From Archivesica marissinica (lineage: Eukaryota; Mollusca; Bivalvia; Venerida; Vesicomyidae): DNA of 64,000 nucleotides. This document shows, piece after piece, positions 36,201-47,102 of the stretch. The number at the start of each line of letters is the position of its first letter. The stretch's first letter is position 1. A program made the position numbers and the translations under genes. The stretch lies in contig CM026400.1 in the NCBI GenBank assembly GCA_014843695.1, positions 47,742,221-47,806,220 on the forward strand, in the 5' to 3' direction. Under the pieces are notes generated by a model, which saw only the letters and a list, made by a program, of their open reading frames with translations, searched no databases and was not told where the DNA came from.

Positions 36201-38884
36201 AAACGCACACCTACATTATATACTAGAGGACATAGAAAACGCACACCTACATTATATACTAGAGGACATAGAAAACGCACACCTACATTATATACTAGAG
36301 GACATAGAAAACGCACACCTACATTATATACTAGAGGACATAGAAAACGCACACCTACATTATATACTAGAGGACATAGAAAACGCACACCTACATTATA
36401 TACTAGAGGACATAGAAAACGCACACCTACATTATATACTAGAGGACATAGAAAACCACACCTACATTATATACTAGAGGACATAGAAAACGCACACCTA
36501 CATTATATACTAGAGGACATAGAAAACGCACACCTACATTATATACTAGAGGACATAGAAAACGCACACCTACATTATATACTAGAGGACATAGAAAACG
36601 CACACCTACATTATATACTAGAGGACATAGAAAACGCACACCTACATTATATACTAGAGGACATAGAAAACGCACACCTACATTATATACTAGAGGACAT
36701 AGAAAACGCACACCTACATTATATACTAGAGGACATAGAAAACGCACACCTACATTATATACTAGAGGACATAGAAAACGCACACCTACATTATATACTA
36801 GAGGACATAGAAAACGCACACCTACATTATATACTAGAGGACATAGAAAACGCACACCTACATTATATACTAGAGGACATAGAAAACGCACACCTACATT
36901 ATATACTAGAGGACATAGAAAACGCACACCTACATTATATACTAGAGGACATAGAAAACGCACACCTACATTATATACTAGAGGACATAGAAAACGCACA
37001 CCTACATTATATACTAGAGGACATAGAAAACGCACACCTACATTATATACTAGAGGACATAGAAAACGCACACCTACATTATATACTAGAGGACATAGAA
37101 AACGCACACCTACATTATATACTAGAGGACATAGAAAACGCACACCTACATTATATACTAGAGGACATAGAAAACGCACACCTACATTATATACTAGAGG
37201 ACATAGAAAACGCACACCTACATTATATACTAGAGGACATAGAAAACGCACACCTACATTATATACTAGAGGACATAGAAAACGCACACCTACATTATAT
37301 ACTAGAGGACATAGAAAACGCACACCTACATTATATACTAGAGGACATAGAAAACGCACACCTACATTATATACTAGAGGACATAGAAAACGCACACCTA
37401 CATTATATACTAGAGGACATAGAAAACGCACACCTACATTATATACTAGAGGACATAGAAAACGCACACCTACATTATATACTAGAGGACATAGAAAACG
37501 CACACCTACATTATATACTAGAGGACATAGAAAACGCACACCTACATTATATACTAGAGGACATAGAAAACGCACACCTACATTATATACTAGAGGACAT
37601 AGAAAACGCACACCTACATTATATACTAGAGGACATAGAAAACGCACACCTACATTATATACTAGAGGACATAGAAAACGCACACCTACATTATATACTA
37701 GAGGACATAGAAAACGCACACCTACATTATATACTAGAGGACATAGAAAACGCACACCTACATTATATACTAGAGGACATAGAAAACGCACACCTACATT
37801 ATATACTAGAGGACATAGAAAACGCACACCTACATTATATACTAGCGGACATAGAAAACGCACACCTACATTATATACTAGAGGACATAGAAAACGCACA
37901 CCTACATTATATACTAGAGGACATAGAAAACGCACACCTACATTATATACTAGAGGACATAGAAAACGCACACCTACATTATATACTAGAGGACATAGAA
38001 AACGCACACCTACATTATATACTAGAGGACATAGAAAACGCACACCTACATTATATACTAGAGGACATAGAAAACGCACACCTACATTATATACTAGAGG
38101 ACATAGAAAACGCACACCTACATTATATACTAGAGGACATAGAAAACGCACACCTACATTATATACTAGAGGACATAGAAAACGCACACCTACATTATAT
38201 ACTAGAGGACATAGAAAACGCACACCTACATTATATACTAGAGGACATAGAAAACGCACACCTACATTATATACTAGAGGACATAGAAAACGCACACCTA
38301 CATTATATACTAGAGGACATAGAAAACGCACACCTACATTATATACTAGAGGACATAGAAAACGCACACCTACATTATATACTAGAGGACATAGAAAACG
38401 CACACCTACATTATATACTAGAGGACATAGAAAACGCACACCTACATTATATACTAGAGGACATAGAAAACGCACACCTACATTATATACTAGAGGACAT
38501 AGAAAACGCACACCTACATTATATACTAGAGGACATAGAAAACGCACACCTACATTATATACTAGAGGACATAGAAAACGCACACCTACATTATATACTA
38601 GAGGACATAGAAAACGCACACCTACATTATATACTAGAGGACATAGAAAACGCACACCTACATTATATACTAGAGGACATAGAAAACGCACACCTACATT
38701 ATATACTAGAGGACATAGAAAACGCACACCTACATTATATACTAGAGGACATAGAAAACGCACACCTACATTATATACTAGAGGACATAGAAAACGCACA
38801 CCTACATTATATACTAGAGGACATAGAAAACGCACACCTACATTATATACTAGAGGACATAGAAAACGCACACCTACATTATAT
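33299..38884. repeat. 36-bp satellite, about 155 copies, derived from a transposon TIR
   Basis: Unit CCTACATTATATACTAGAGG + ACATAGAAAACGCACA. Nearly all units are identical. Changes cluster at 35235-35350; the same one-base loss (AAAACCACACC) recurs near 34301, 36169 and 36455. The unit contains the TIR of the transposon complete at 23364-23873, and the array runs directly into that element's subterminal sequence at 38885 (ATTATATGATTATTATTTAC, GAAAACGAAATAC). The array is cut by the gap, so the copy number is a minimum. Confidence 0.97.
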
Positions 38885-39563
38885 GATTATTATTTACATG
38901 AAAACGAAATACTATTACATGTTTAGTTTAGGCTATTAAATTCCAGTTGGCTTTCAAGCCCATGAGGACATACATACATAATATATACAGTTAGCGAACA
39001 GTGCAAACATAATGCATACATACATTTATACAAATGAGCTCCCACAATCATAGCCATTTATATCTATGTGTAAATACTAAATACATGTAATATTTATCTG
39101 ATATGTGTCTTATAATTAAAGCAAAACAAGTCTTTATTTCTAACACGGAGAAGGTCAAAAGACGCAACAAAACACAAAACCAAACATACAAAATTGAAGT
39201 TGTTGCAAAGTTACATGAACACGAAATACGAAGGATTCCATCACAGATATATCACATCTTTATTATAAAACACAAACTAAACAACTAAACATATTCCAAA
39301 ATGTTTAAAACTATGTATTTATATAGTTATTGTTTTTCATGTAAAACACACACTTATCCGAAGTGTGCGTTTTCTATGTCCTCTAGTATAGTGTACTTAT
39401 CCGAAGTGTGCGTTATCTATGTCCTCTAGTATAGTGTACTTATCCGAAGTGTGCGTTTTCTATGTCCTCTAGTATAGTGTACTTATCCGAAGTGTGCGTT
39501 TTCTATGTCCTCTAGTATAGTGTACTTATCCGAAGTGTGCGTTTTCTATGTCCTCTAGTATAG
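38885..39563 (+). mobile_element. Body and right end of the GGACATAGAAAACG-TIR transposon, with insertion and tandem right TIR
   Basis: 38885-38912 is the left subterminal region. A 298-bp insertion (38913-39210) is bounded by 19-bp direct repeats TTACATGAAAACGAAATAC / TTACATGAACACGAAATAC. The body resumes (GAAGGATTCCATCACAGATA, TATATAGTTATTGTTTTTCA) to the right TIR. There a 43-bp unit (ACTTATCCGAAGTGTGCGTT, TTCTATGTCCTCTAGTATAG, TGT) is tandem about 5 times (39352-39563). With the array at 33299 this is one element whose two ends have both been amplified. Confidence 0.78.
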
Positions 39564-39755
39564 TAAACACTTGGTGCACAAACCAGGATACCCGACAAAG
39601 CTGACGATTAGACCTATATCACAAACACGAGTAGGTTATTTTTGGTAATCCAGGAAGATGTCCCAATCTCGATAAATTACATCCGAGCTACACCAACAAT
39701 GCAGGGGGAAGTGTTGGTGTTTTTACTTCGTATCCGAACATAACCAGGGAAAATA

Positions 39756-40150
39756 CGTTACCGGTTGCCCATATGAGTGACGCCTCCTGAAGAGATTAGT
39801 CAATTTAGATTGTTGGAGGATAGTGCATGATACAGATAGAGGCCCCTTCGAGGGTCGCCTCTGGTTCTTTTACGTGCACCGTGTAAAGCACCCACATGAG
39901 ACCTCTATTTAAAAAAAAGTTAAAACTTTATTTATTAAACAACGATTGCGAAACAAGTTTTAGCAACTTGTGTTAATCACTCTCGTTAAATCTCGTAATA
40001 TAGGAAATGTCCTACTCATATAAGACCACGGTTTAACGTTCCATCAGAAATACTGTTAATTGTATTATGGTCAGACGGGGGATCGAACTTGCGATCCCTG
40101 GATTACCAGTCCAACGTGCACAGTTAACAACTGGACTACAGATCGTCTGT
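39756..40150 (-). mobile_element. SINE, family 1, copy 12, split by a SINE tail
   Basis: Inverted family-1 copy (CGTTACCGGTTGCCCATATG to GGACTACAGATCGTCTG) interrupted within the AAACCGAGGTC core by about 105 bp (about 39910-40030) reading, inverted, as CGCAATCGTTGTTTAATAAA, a family-3 tail. Confidence 0.88.
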
Positions 40151-40201
40151 ATATATATATATATATATGGAAATAAGGGGGTGATTTCTTGTTGTTTTAT
40201 A

Positions 40202-40445
40202 TTCGTTTATTTATCGTCGCCCCCTGGTTAATCGGGGCGACGCCCCATATGTGTATTAGTCATTTTATTGTTTGGAGGATAGTGTAAGACACAGAAGATG
40301 CTCCAATTCCAGAAGCATCCCTGGTTCTTTGTCAACCCTGGTGATTAGCATGCACCGATCGATATATGACGCCTCGGTTTCATGTCCCATCTGGAAAAAC
40401 TGGGGCATCGAACCTGCGATCATTGGATTCGCAGACCAACGTGTA
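40202..40445 (-). mobile_element. SINE family 1 variant, inverted
   Basis: Tail TTCGTTTATTTATCGTCGCC, core GCATCCCTGGTTCTTTGTCA and head CGAACCTGCGATCATTGG in family order. Shares GAAGCAT with the variant at 24255. Confidence 0.7.
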
Positions 40446-40533
40446 TCATCAGTACTAGTATTGTGTACCGACACGGTTCATTTCGAGCTTAGGACATATA
40501 ACTTAGGCAAGCAGCGTACTCATTTACCGCGTG

Positions 40534-40831
40534 ATAATCCAGGGATCGCAGGTTCGATCCCCCGTCTGACCCTAATAAAATTAACAGTCTTTCATATGGC
40601 ACTTTAAACCGAGGTCTCGTGTCGGTGCTGTACACCGTGCACGTAAAAGAACCAGAGGAGACTCTGGAATGGGTCTCTGTCTGTATCATTGCACTATCCT
40701 CCAAAACTCTAAAATGACTAATCTCTTCAGGAGGCGTCGCTCATATGGGCAACCGGTAGCGACGATAAATAAACGTAAAACACACACACACGCACGCACG
40801 CGCGCACGCGCGCACACACACACACACACAC
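40534..40831 (+). mobile_element. SINE, family 1, copy 13, 5'-truncated, 16-bp target-site duplication
   Basis: Begins at ATAATCCAGGGATCGCAGG. Flanked by perfect ACTCATTTACCGCGTG at 40518-40533 and 40832-40847. Ends in a (CACG)n/(CA)n tract. A clean example of insertion of a 5'-truncated copy. Confidence 0.96.
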
Positions 40832-40847
40832 ACTCATTTACCGCGTG

Positions 40848-41754
40848 TGTTACATGCACACTATTCCAACCGAGCAAGACATGTACATGGACTATGTCGG
40901 AGTTAACAGCCCACCATTTCCGTGCCCTTGGGGACCCAAGGCTACATTTAATCTAAAAGCTTTATAGTAAGTAAGTAAATATTTTATTATAGTGACATGT
41001 GCATCCGACATTATATATACTACAGATAATAAATATACAAACAAGCACCCGGCCCAGTGGACCTATATGTCATAATATAATATAAAATCGTGATTATGTA
41101 CAAAATTGATACAGGTATACATGAAATTCAGAATTAAGTATTCATTTATATTCATATTCGTATATACTTTGTTTTAATTGGCTAACAGGTATTACGTGTA
41201 TTTAAATTAGTGATTCAACGACGCTGTACCATTTATCCATAGCATTAAATAACAACACCCGGTGCGCAACACCGAGCGTGGGTACACGAATATCTATCAA
41301 CAATATGCGACGATGTTATTCGGGCTTGCGGTTTGAATCAGTCAGTGATGTATCTATGCTATAAATCGGAACTGACGTAATCATGTAATCGCTGTATATA
41401 GGTAAACTGTGTACCCGTGACTTGTACACCTACGCTCTATATATCACGCTGTATACAGTCATTCATACGATTTAGATATTAGAGTCACACATGCACCATT
41501 GGTGACGTAGTTCTGGACTGGGTCCAGTGTGTCGGATTGAAAAAATCACCTTGTGTGTTGCGATATTTTCTCTAGTTGGTCATCAGGTTACATCATGAAT
41601 ATTTCTAGCTCAGTCCATTTGAGACTAGTTTAGCTTAGTTTATAATACACGTTATTTTATTAAATTGTGTATTCGTTTCTTTGTTCATTTTTGAGGTGTG
41701 TTTTAAGTCGCATATATAAACAGCTTAGGACTCTCCAGCTACTATTGGTCCAAC
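40848..41754. other. Unannotated stretch
   Basis: No gene or clear repeat supported. Confidence 0.5.
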
Positions 41755-41911
41755 TAAACACCGTCCGATCAGGACCGATATTTGGGTAGAACCACAGACC
41801 GTCCACTAACCAGTTGCATAGCTTCCTCAAATTAAATCATTCTAAATCCTCAGTGGTGAGGAGTAAGTGATTTGAGGTCAACGCCCATAAGCATTCGGCC
41901 ACGGATGCCAC
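41755..41911 (-). mobile_element. SINE family 2, inverted
   Basis: Minus strand: GGCATCCGTGGCCGAATGC head, GTTGACCTCAAATCACTT, then TGAGGAAGCTATGCAACTGG and GTGGTTCTACCC. Confidence 0.65.
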
Positions 41912-42537
41912 TTTATTGAGGGAGAGATAATAGTGACTGTGGATTCATATGTATCAATATAAAAGTAAAATTGGGAAAATATGGCCACACACGAACCTGC
42001 TTTTGTGAAATTACAATTTGTAAATTACCTCCCTTTATGCGTATTTTATAGCATTATATTTCCAACTGAGGAAAAAACGCATACAGAGACTGTAAACTAC
42101 AAGGTCAGGGTTGCATATTCACCTCTAGCAATTGCAAACTTGCATTATTTTCATAATACAATGACATTCAGAGGGTATACCAATTTACTAAAGTTAAATC
42201 TTTCGCAATAAAATACTCGTGAACCCGGAACATTACATATGACTTAATCAAATGACATGTTCTTTTTTTGGGGGTAGACTAGGTATTATATGGTATATAG
42301 TACACGGAAAACAGATAAAGGTGGCACGTGGCCAAATTTGAGGTCAACTTCTTAAAAATTGTCTTGTTCGAATAACGTACTAGTTATATAATATACACAC
42401 GTATACGCTTGGGTCTTGACAAAATGACAACATTTTAATGGTTTCGTTTTTTAAAAAAAATATTTATTTTTCCGGCGCGATATAGCCTGAACTATGCTGA
42501 AGCGCCGTTAAACCAAATACTCACTAAATATGTATAT
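41912..42537. other. Unannotated stretch
   Basis: The open frame from 41981 (76 codons) has no recognisable domain and sits in AT-rich sequence; I do not call it. 42467-42520 resembles a SINE family 5 tail (GCGCGATATAGCCTGAAC). Confidence 0.4.
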
Positions 42538-42640
42538 AAGAACATTATGATACACCATAGGCTTGACACTATACATATATACATTTTTAGGTCGTATCAA
42601 AGACAGTTTAAGAATGACACCCCGTCACTACCAAATGCCA
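42538..42640 (-). repeat. Dispersed repeat, inverted copy
   Basis: AAGAACATTATGATACACCA, TAGGCTTGACACTATACAT and AATGACACCCCGTCACTA are the inverse of parts of 29640-29760. Confidence 0.6.
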
Positions 42641-42882
42641 TACATAACTATATCGGCAGAGGGTATAGCTGCCTTTACCCCCATAACGCCCTGCTTGCAC
42701 ATTCTCCTGGATTGTATTGCCGTTTGCTGTTTGCTGTGGCTGAATGCATAATTTCGAAACCCCACTAACACTGGGGTTGCACATTCCCTCATGGCCAGCT
42801 ACGCCATTGATCGGTTAGCGTCATGACCATCCCCACGACGTGTATCTTAAGAACTCGTTCTTTTACTTATGCAATTATGAAG

Positions 42883-43050
42883 TATGTGAGATGGTACGAT
42901 GGTCGCCAGATCGGACAGGTGGGTTTTCTCCGGGTACTCCGGTTTCCTCCCACACGAATGACCACATATACGCTTTCATCCGAGCCAACGAGAGTGATTA
43001 ATATAAGTTGTTAAAACTTGCTTCGCAATCGTTGTAAAATAAATAAAGTA
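42883..43050 (+). mobile_element. SINE family 3 (5'-truncated), V-domain-like centre
   Basis: CGGACAGGTGGGTTTTCTCC, GGGTACTCCGGTTTCCTCCC, then ACGAGAGTGATTAATATAAG and CGCAATCGTTGTAAAATAAA. The central block resembles the conserved V-domain known from vertebrate SINEs (by memory). Confidence 0.85.
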
Positions 43051-43194
43051 TATAAAAAAAAAAATTATGTCTATTTCTTATTTGCCCAAAACACATTACA
43101 AAACTCAAAAACAACGAACTAATTATTGTAATTAACTTCCGTTATAGACCCGTGCTAAAATCCTCGTGTCAGGGCGATGTTTAAAGCTCGATGT

Positions 43195-43471
43195 GTGTGT
43201 TTTACATTTATGTATCGTCGCTACCGGTTGCGACGCCTCCTGACGAGATTAGTTATTTTAGATTTTTGGAGGATAGTGCAATGATACAGACAGAGACCAA
43301 TTCCAGAATCTCCTCTGGTTCTTTTACGTGCATGGTGTAAAGCACCGACACGAGACCTCGGTTTAACGTCCCATCTGAGAGACTGTTAATTTTATTAGGG
43401 TCAGGCGGGGGATCGAACCTGCGATCCCTGGATTACCAGTCCAGCGTGTTACCACTGGACTACAGATCCGC
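43195..43471 (-). mobile_element. SINE, family 1, copy 14, with 8-bp direct repeats
   Basis: Inverted full copy; CTCGATGT at 43187-43194 and 43472-43479. A short deletion removes CCATATGAG before CGACGCCTCC. Confidence 0.94.
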
Positions 43472-43567
43472 CTCGATGTAACTGTTCTGATCATATATAT
43501 GTTACATGTTTGTATGCTCTTCAATATTGGAGGATAAATAAAGAATATACTTTGTATATTTTGAAAT

Positions 43568-43772
43568 CTAGCGCGCTCGCTTCTCACCAATACATCCTGG
43601 GTTCGGTCCTCGGACCGGGAAGTATGTGAGATGGTATGGTGCTCGCCAGATCGGACAGGTGGGTTTTCTCCGGGTACTCCGGTTTCCTCCCACAGGAATG
43701 ACCACATTTACGCTTTCATCCGCGCCACCGACAGTGATTAATATAAGTTGTTAAAACTTGCTTCGCACTCGC
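43568..43772 (+). mobile_element. SINE family 3, fullest copy
   Basis: Head TAGCGCGCTCGCTTCTCACC, box B-like GGGTTCGGTCC, centre GGTGGGTTTTCTCCGGGTAC, tail GTGATTAATATAAGTTG and AACTTGCTTCGCACTCG. Confidence 0.87.
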
Positions 43773-43978
43773 AAATGTGAGATATTCTAAGAAAGAGATG
43801 AGTATCTGATTACTCTTGCTTAGTCATCAATACTAACATCTGCACACTCACGCTAAATATATATATTCTTTTTAATCTCTCAAAATTATTGGGTATTATT
43901 ATATTGGGTATAACAATACGTTGTTTTATTAAGACAGGTTTGACTGTATTCATACTCGTCCCCGCCTCTGACCGAGCC

Positions 43979-44047
43979 GATGAATAAATTGCGAACATAC
44001 CTTCATATAAGCACCCTCTATTTCAGCAATAGTTGTGTCAAACTCGT
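43979..44047 (-). pseudogene. Partial duplicate of the SSNA1 exon 3' end with its donor site
   Basis: About 68 bases match 44322-44389 with two or three changes: the last about 45 coding bases, the GTATGT donor and about 20 intron bases. No acceptor or 5' part. It lies 343 bp downstream of the true exon on the minus strand and could act as a decoy donor or exon remnant. Confidence 0.88.
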
Positions 44048-44111
44048 ATATTTATATGACTGACCAGGCAAAATATATCAACGCCTGTTTCCAGGCTATC
44101 TAGGCTATCTG

Positions 44112-44316
44112 CTTGAGAGAGAGAGGAAGAGAGGGAGAGGGGGAGATTGAGAGGGAGAGGAATGGAGGGAGAGGAGGGAGAGTGCGAGGGTATGCGGGAG
44201 AGAGGGCGGGAGGGAGAAGAGGGAGAGAGGGGAGGTGAGATGGAGGGAAGGAAGGAAGGAAGGAAGGAAGGAGGGAGGGAGGGAGGGAGGGAGGGAGGGA
44301 GGGAGGGAGGGAGAAG
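44112..44316. repeat. Purine-rich low-complexity tract, (GGGA)n/(GGAA)n
   Basis: GAGA, GGGAGAG, then (GGAA)n and (GGGA)n; it separates the true SSNA1 exon from its partial duplicate. Confidence 0.95.
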
Positions 44317-44343
44317 AAGCCAATGAATAAATTGCGAACATAC

Positions 44344-44543
44344 CTTCATATAAGCACCCTCTGTTTCAGCAATAGTTTTGTCAAACTCGTTTCTCGAGGC
44401 CATTTTCTGACTCAAACTCTCGTTGACCTTGGCGAGTTTCTCCGTCAATATTCTGATATCATTCTGAAGTTTCTGTTTTTCCTCCTCTTCTTGCATGATC
44501 TGCTTGTGAAGTTCATCTCTCTTCCCACACAGGTCATTGATAC
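44344..44543 (-). CDS. SSNA1: SSNA1 (microtubule-associated coiled-coil protein), internal exon
   Basis: On the minus strand an acceptor (TAACTTGCAG) precedes 200 exonic bases and a GTATGT donor follows. The exon starts with two bases of a split Cys codon and encodes 66 residues including [36 protein letters not shown] and [20 protein letters not shown]. The order and sequence match the central part of human SSNA1 (NA14; 119 residues), roughly residues 19-84, by recollection of the family. SSNA1 is a short, almost entirely coiled-coil protein that forms fibrils, binds microtubules and sits at centrosomes and ciliary basal bodies. The heptad-rich charged composition is visible here. The first exon (about 18 residues) and the last (the KILESSQTLL part) were not found in the window. 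Odd: a partial duplicate of its 3' end at 43979, and a transposon end only about 50 bases from its acceptor. Confidence 0.93.
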
Positions 44544-44595
44544 CTGCAAGTTACCAGTCGCTATATATTATCCTTATTATTATCCAAAACCCGAG

Positions 44596-45442
44596 GACAT
44601 AGAAAACGCACACTTCGGATACGTGTATTTTTACATGAAAAACAATAACTATATAAATACATATATGCATTTTCTTAAAGCGACATTACCTTGCAAAAAG
44701 CAAATAAAATGCATTTTTTCACTTATAAATGCATTGCTACTACACATTATTTCGAACACTAACATTGAATCAATAAACAGTGTTTTTTGGATTGAAAGTA
44801 GAATTTCATATAACGGTCATCAATGCTCCTGAATTGAGGTTTGTTTGTCATCGGAGTCAATTCTAAACGCGAGATAATGTCGTTTAGAGATAATTTAACT
44901 AAGAATAGTCTACAAATAAATAGGCACAACTACGAGATATAACGGTAAATATCTACCATAAATCGTGTTATTCAGGATACACGAGTATTACGCATGGATG
45001 TTTTTATGTCAACAAACTGCGTATATGACGATTGTTTATTAGTTGAAATACTCAGTATGTGAGGCAAATATTTGGGGAAATATTATACCATATAATAGGA
45101 AAATAAATTATGTAGACATTTGTGTTTTCACTGATGTAGTGTCGCTTTAAAGTTCTTCAGTTTGTGTTTTGTAACTTTTGTAATAAATATATGATATATC
45201 TTTGATGGAAGCCTTCGTATTTCGTTTTCATGTACATAATAATCATATAATGTAGGTGTGCGTTTTCTATGTCCTCTAGTATATAATGTAGGTGCGCGTT
45301 TTCTATGTCCTCTAGTATATAATGTAGATGTGCGTTTTCTATGTCCTCTAGTATATAATGTAGGTGTGCGTTTTCTATGTCCTCTAGTATATAATGTAGG
45401 TGTGCGTTTCTATGTCTCTAGTATATAATGTAGGTGGTGCGT
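44596..45442 (-). mobile_element. GGACATAGAAAACG-TIR transposon, inverted, with nested MITE and 6-copy TIR array
   Basis: One end at 44596 (GAGGACATAGAAAACGCACA, single TIR); the other, at 45254-45442, is the inverse 36-bp unit (ATAATGTAGGTGTGCGTTTT...) about 6 times, decaying outward. Between are the same subterminal blocks as at 23364. A 468-bp TTAA-flanked MITE (44679-45146) is inserted. Confidence 0.82.
44679..45146. mobile_element. TTAA-target MITE (piggyBac-like), nested
   Basis: TTAA at 44675-44678 and 45147-45150; ends AGCGACATTAC and, inverted, AGCGACACTAC. Sister copy at 46541-46990; right-end fragments at about 22500 and 56936. TTAA targets are the hallmark of piggyBac-type elements. 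No transposase. Confidence 0.82.
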
Positions 45443-45499
45443 TTTTAGGTCCTAATTGTCGTATTTTATAAATCCATTGTACTATTATAATCATGTACT

Positions 45500-46040
45500 A
45501 TATATAATCCAATGTACTATATATAATCCATGTATATAATAATACCAATGTAGTATATATAATCCAATGTACTATATATAATCCAATGTACTATATATAA
45601 TCCAATGTACTATATATAATCCAATGTACTATATATAATCCAATGTACTATATATAATCCAATGTACTATATATAATCCAATGTACTATATATAATCCAA
45701 TGTACTATATATAATCCAATGTACTATATATAATCCAATGTACTATATATAATCCAATGTACTATATATAATCCAATGTACTATATATAATCCAATGTAC
45801 TATATATAATCCAATGTACTATATATAATCCAATGTACTATATATAATCCAATGTACTATATATAATCCAATGTACTATATATAATCCAATGTAGTATAT
45901 ATAATCCAATGTACTATATATAATCCAATGTACTATATATAATCCAATGTACTATATATAATCCAATGTACTATATATAATCCAATGTACTATATATAAT
46001 CCAATGTACTATATATAATCCAATGTACTATATATAATCC
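45500..46040. repeat. 19-bp minisatellite, about 27 copies
   Basis: Unit AATGTACTATATATAATCC, very uniform; first copies irregular. Confidence 0.96.
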
Positions 46041-46205
46041 AATATGCAGTTTTCACTTATAGTCCTATCTTTCGATTGCATTTGATTTGTATATATGTTG
46101 AGGGCCTCAATATATATATATATATTAACTTTTGTTAAATAAGATCTCTTGTAAAATAAAGTCTTTATTATTATTATTATTATTACTATTATTATTATTA
46201 GTATT
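46041..46205 (+). mobile_element. Retroelement 3' end with (TTA)n tail
   Basis: AATATGCAGTTTTCACTTAT, TTCGATTGCATTTGATTTGT, GTAAAATAAAGTCTTTATTA then (TTA)n. A second copy is at 48412-48552, where a single 19-bp unit precedes it. Confidence 0.7.
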
Positions 46206-46530
46206 AGTATTGTTTATTTATTTTAATGCGTGGGGGATACAACTTATGAATCTGCCATAAGCTTCACAATTAAAATGTATCTATAAAATCATATTTAGTT
46301 CAGACTCGCATACAATTTAGTTACTGCACCAAGGGAGAGAAGAAGCATGCGTGTCCGGACAGGATCGCAAGAGTTACAGTTACTGGTAGGGAAAGAAGTA
46401 ACTAATGTATGTCGGATTTTACTTTCATGCGACCAGCAAATATCATGGTTGAATACGTGTATTTTTGAATATTCCAAGCATTGCTATATACCCGTACTCT
46501 TAATAAAATTAATATAATACAATTAATCCT
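46206..46530. other. Unannotated stretch
   Basis: Nothing supported. Confidence 0.5.
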
Positions 46531-46540
46531 TCTATTTAAA

Positions 46541-46990
46541 GCGCCACTACATCGGTGAAAAGTCAAACGTTCTACATTGTATATGGTATAATTGTTTTGC
46601 TTTTTTAATATTTGTCTCGTATACCACGTTTGTTGGCATAACAAAATAATGTATACATAGGGTCAACATGCATGCGTAATACAACGTGTGTATTTTGAAT
46701 AACACGATTTGTGGTACATATTTACCGTTATATCTCACAGTTCTGCCTATGCATATTTAATTGTTTACACATCTGATTAGATTTTCTCCAAATGTCAGTA
46801 TCGGACTCCAATAATAAAAACAAACGTAAATTCAGGAGCGTGGCTGACCGCTATATGAAATCCTACTTTCGCTTGTGATAGTTTATAGACTACAAAAGCA
46901 CAGTTTATTGATTCGATGAATTTGTAGCAGCAATATATTTGTACGAAAAAAACCCGCATTTTTTTTGCTTTTTGCGATGTAATGTCGCTT
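46541..46990. mobile_element. TTAA-target MITE (piggyBac-like)
   Basis: TTAA at 46537-46540 and 46991-46994; ends AGCGCCACTACATCG and, inverted, AAGCGACATTACATCGC. Opposite orientation to the nested copy at 44679. Confidence 0.85.
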
Positions 46991-47102
46991 TTAAGCGTTG
47001 TAGTAATCAACAGTAAACTAACTCATAAATGACGGACACACCCATTGCAAGGTGACGGGCAATTGTCGGCCCCCCTCGTCAACAAACCGATCACGGAAAC
47101 TC

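Noticed and set aside
32256..38871. Long frames through the gap and the 36-bp satellite
   Set aside because: Translation of N and of a 36-bp repeat; not genes.
41981..42211. 76-codon frame in AT-rich sequence
   Set aside because: No motif, no repeat partner, no splice context; length expected by chance.
44038..44496. 152-codon minus-strand frame starting inside the SSNA1 exon
   Set aside because: It reads through the GTATGT donor into a purine-rich tract; only the part to 44344 is coding.
44323..44832. 169-codon plus-strand frame
   Set aside because: Antisense shadow of the SSNA1 exon running on into a transposon.
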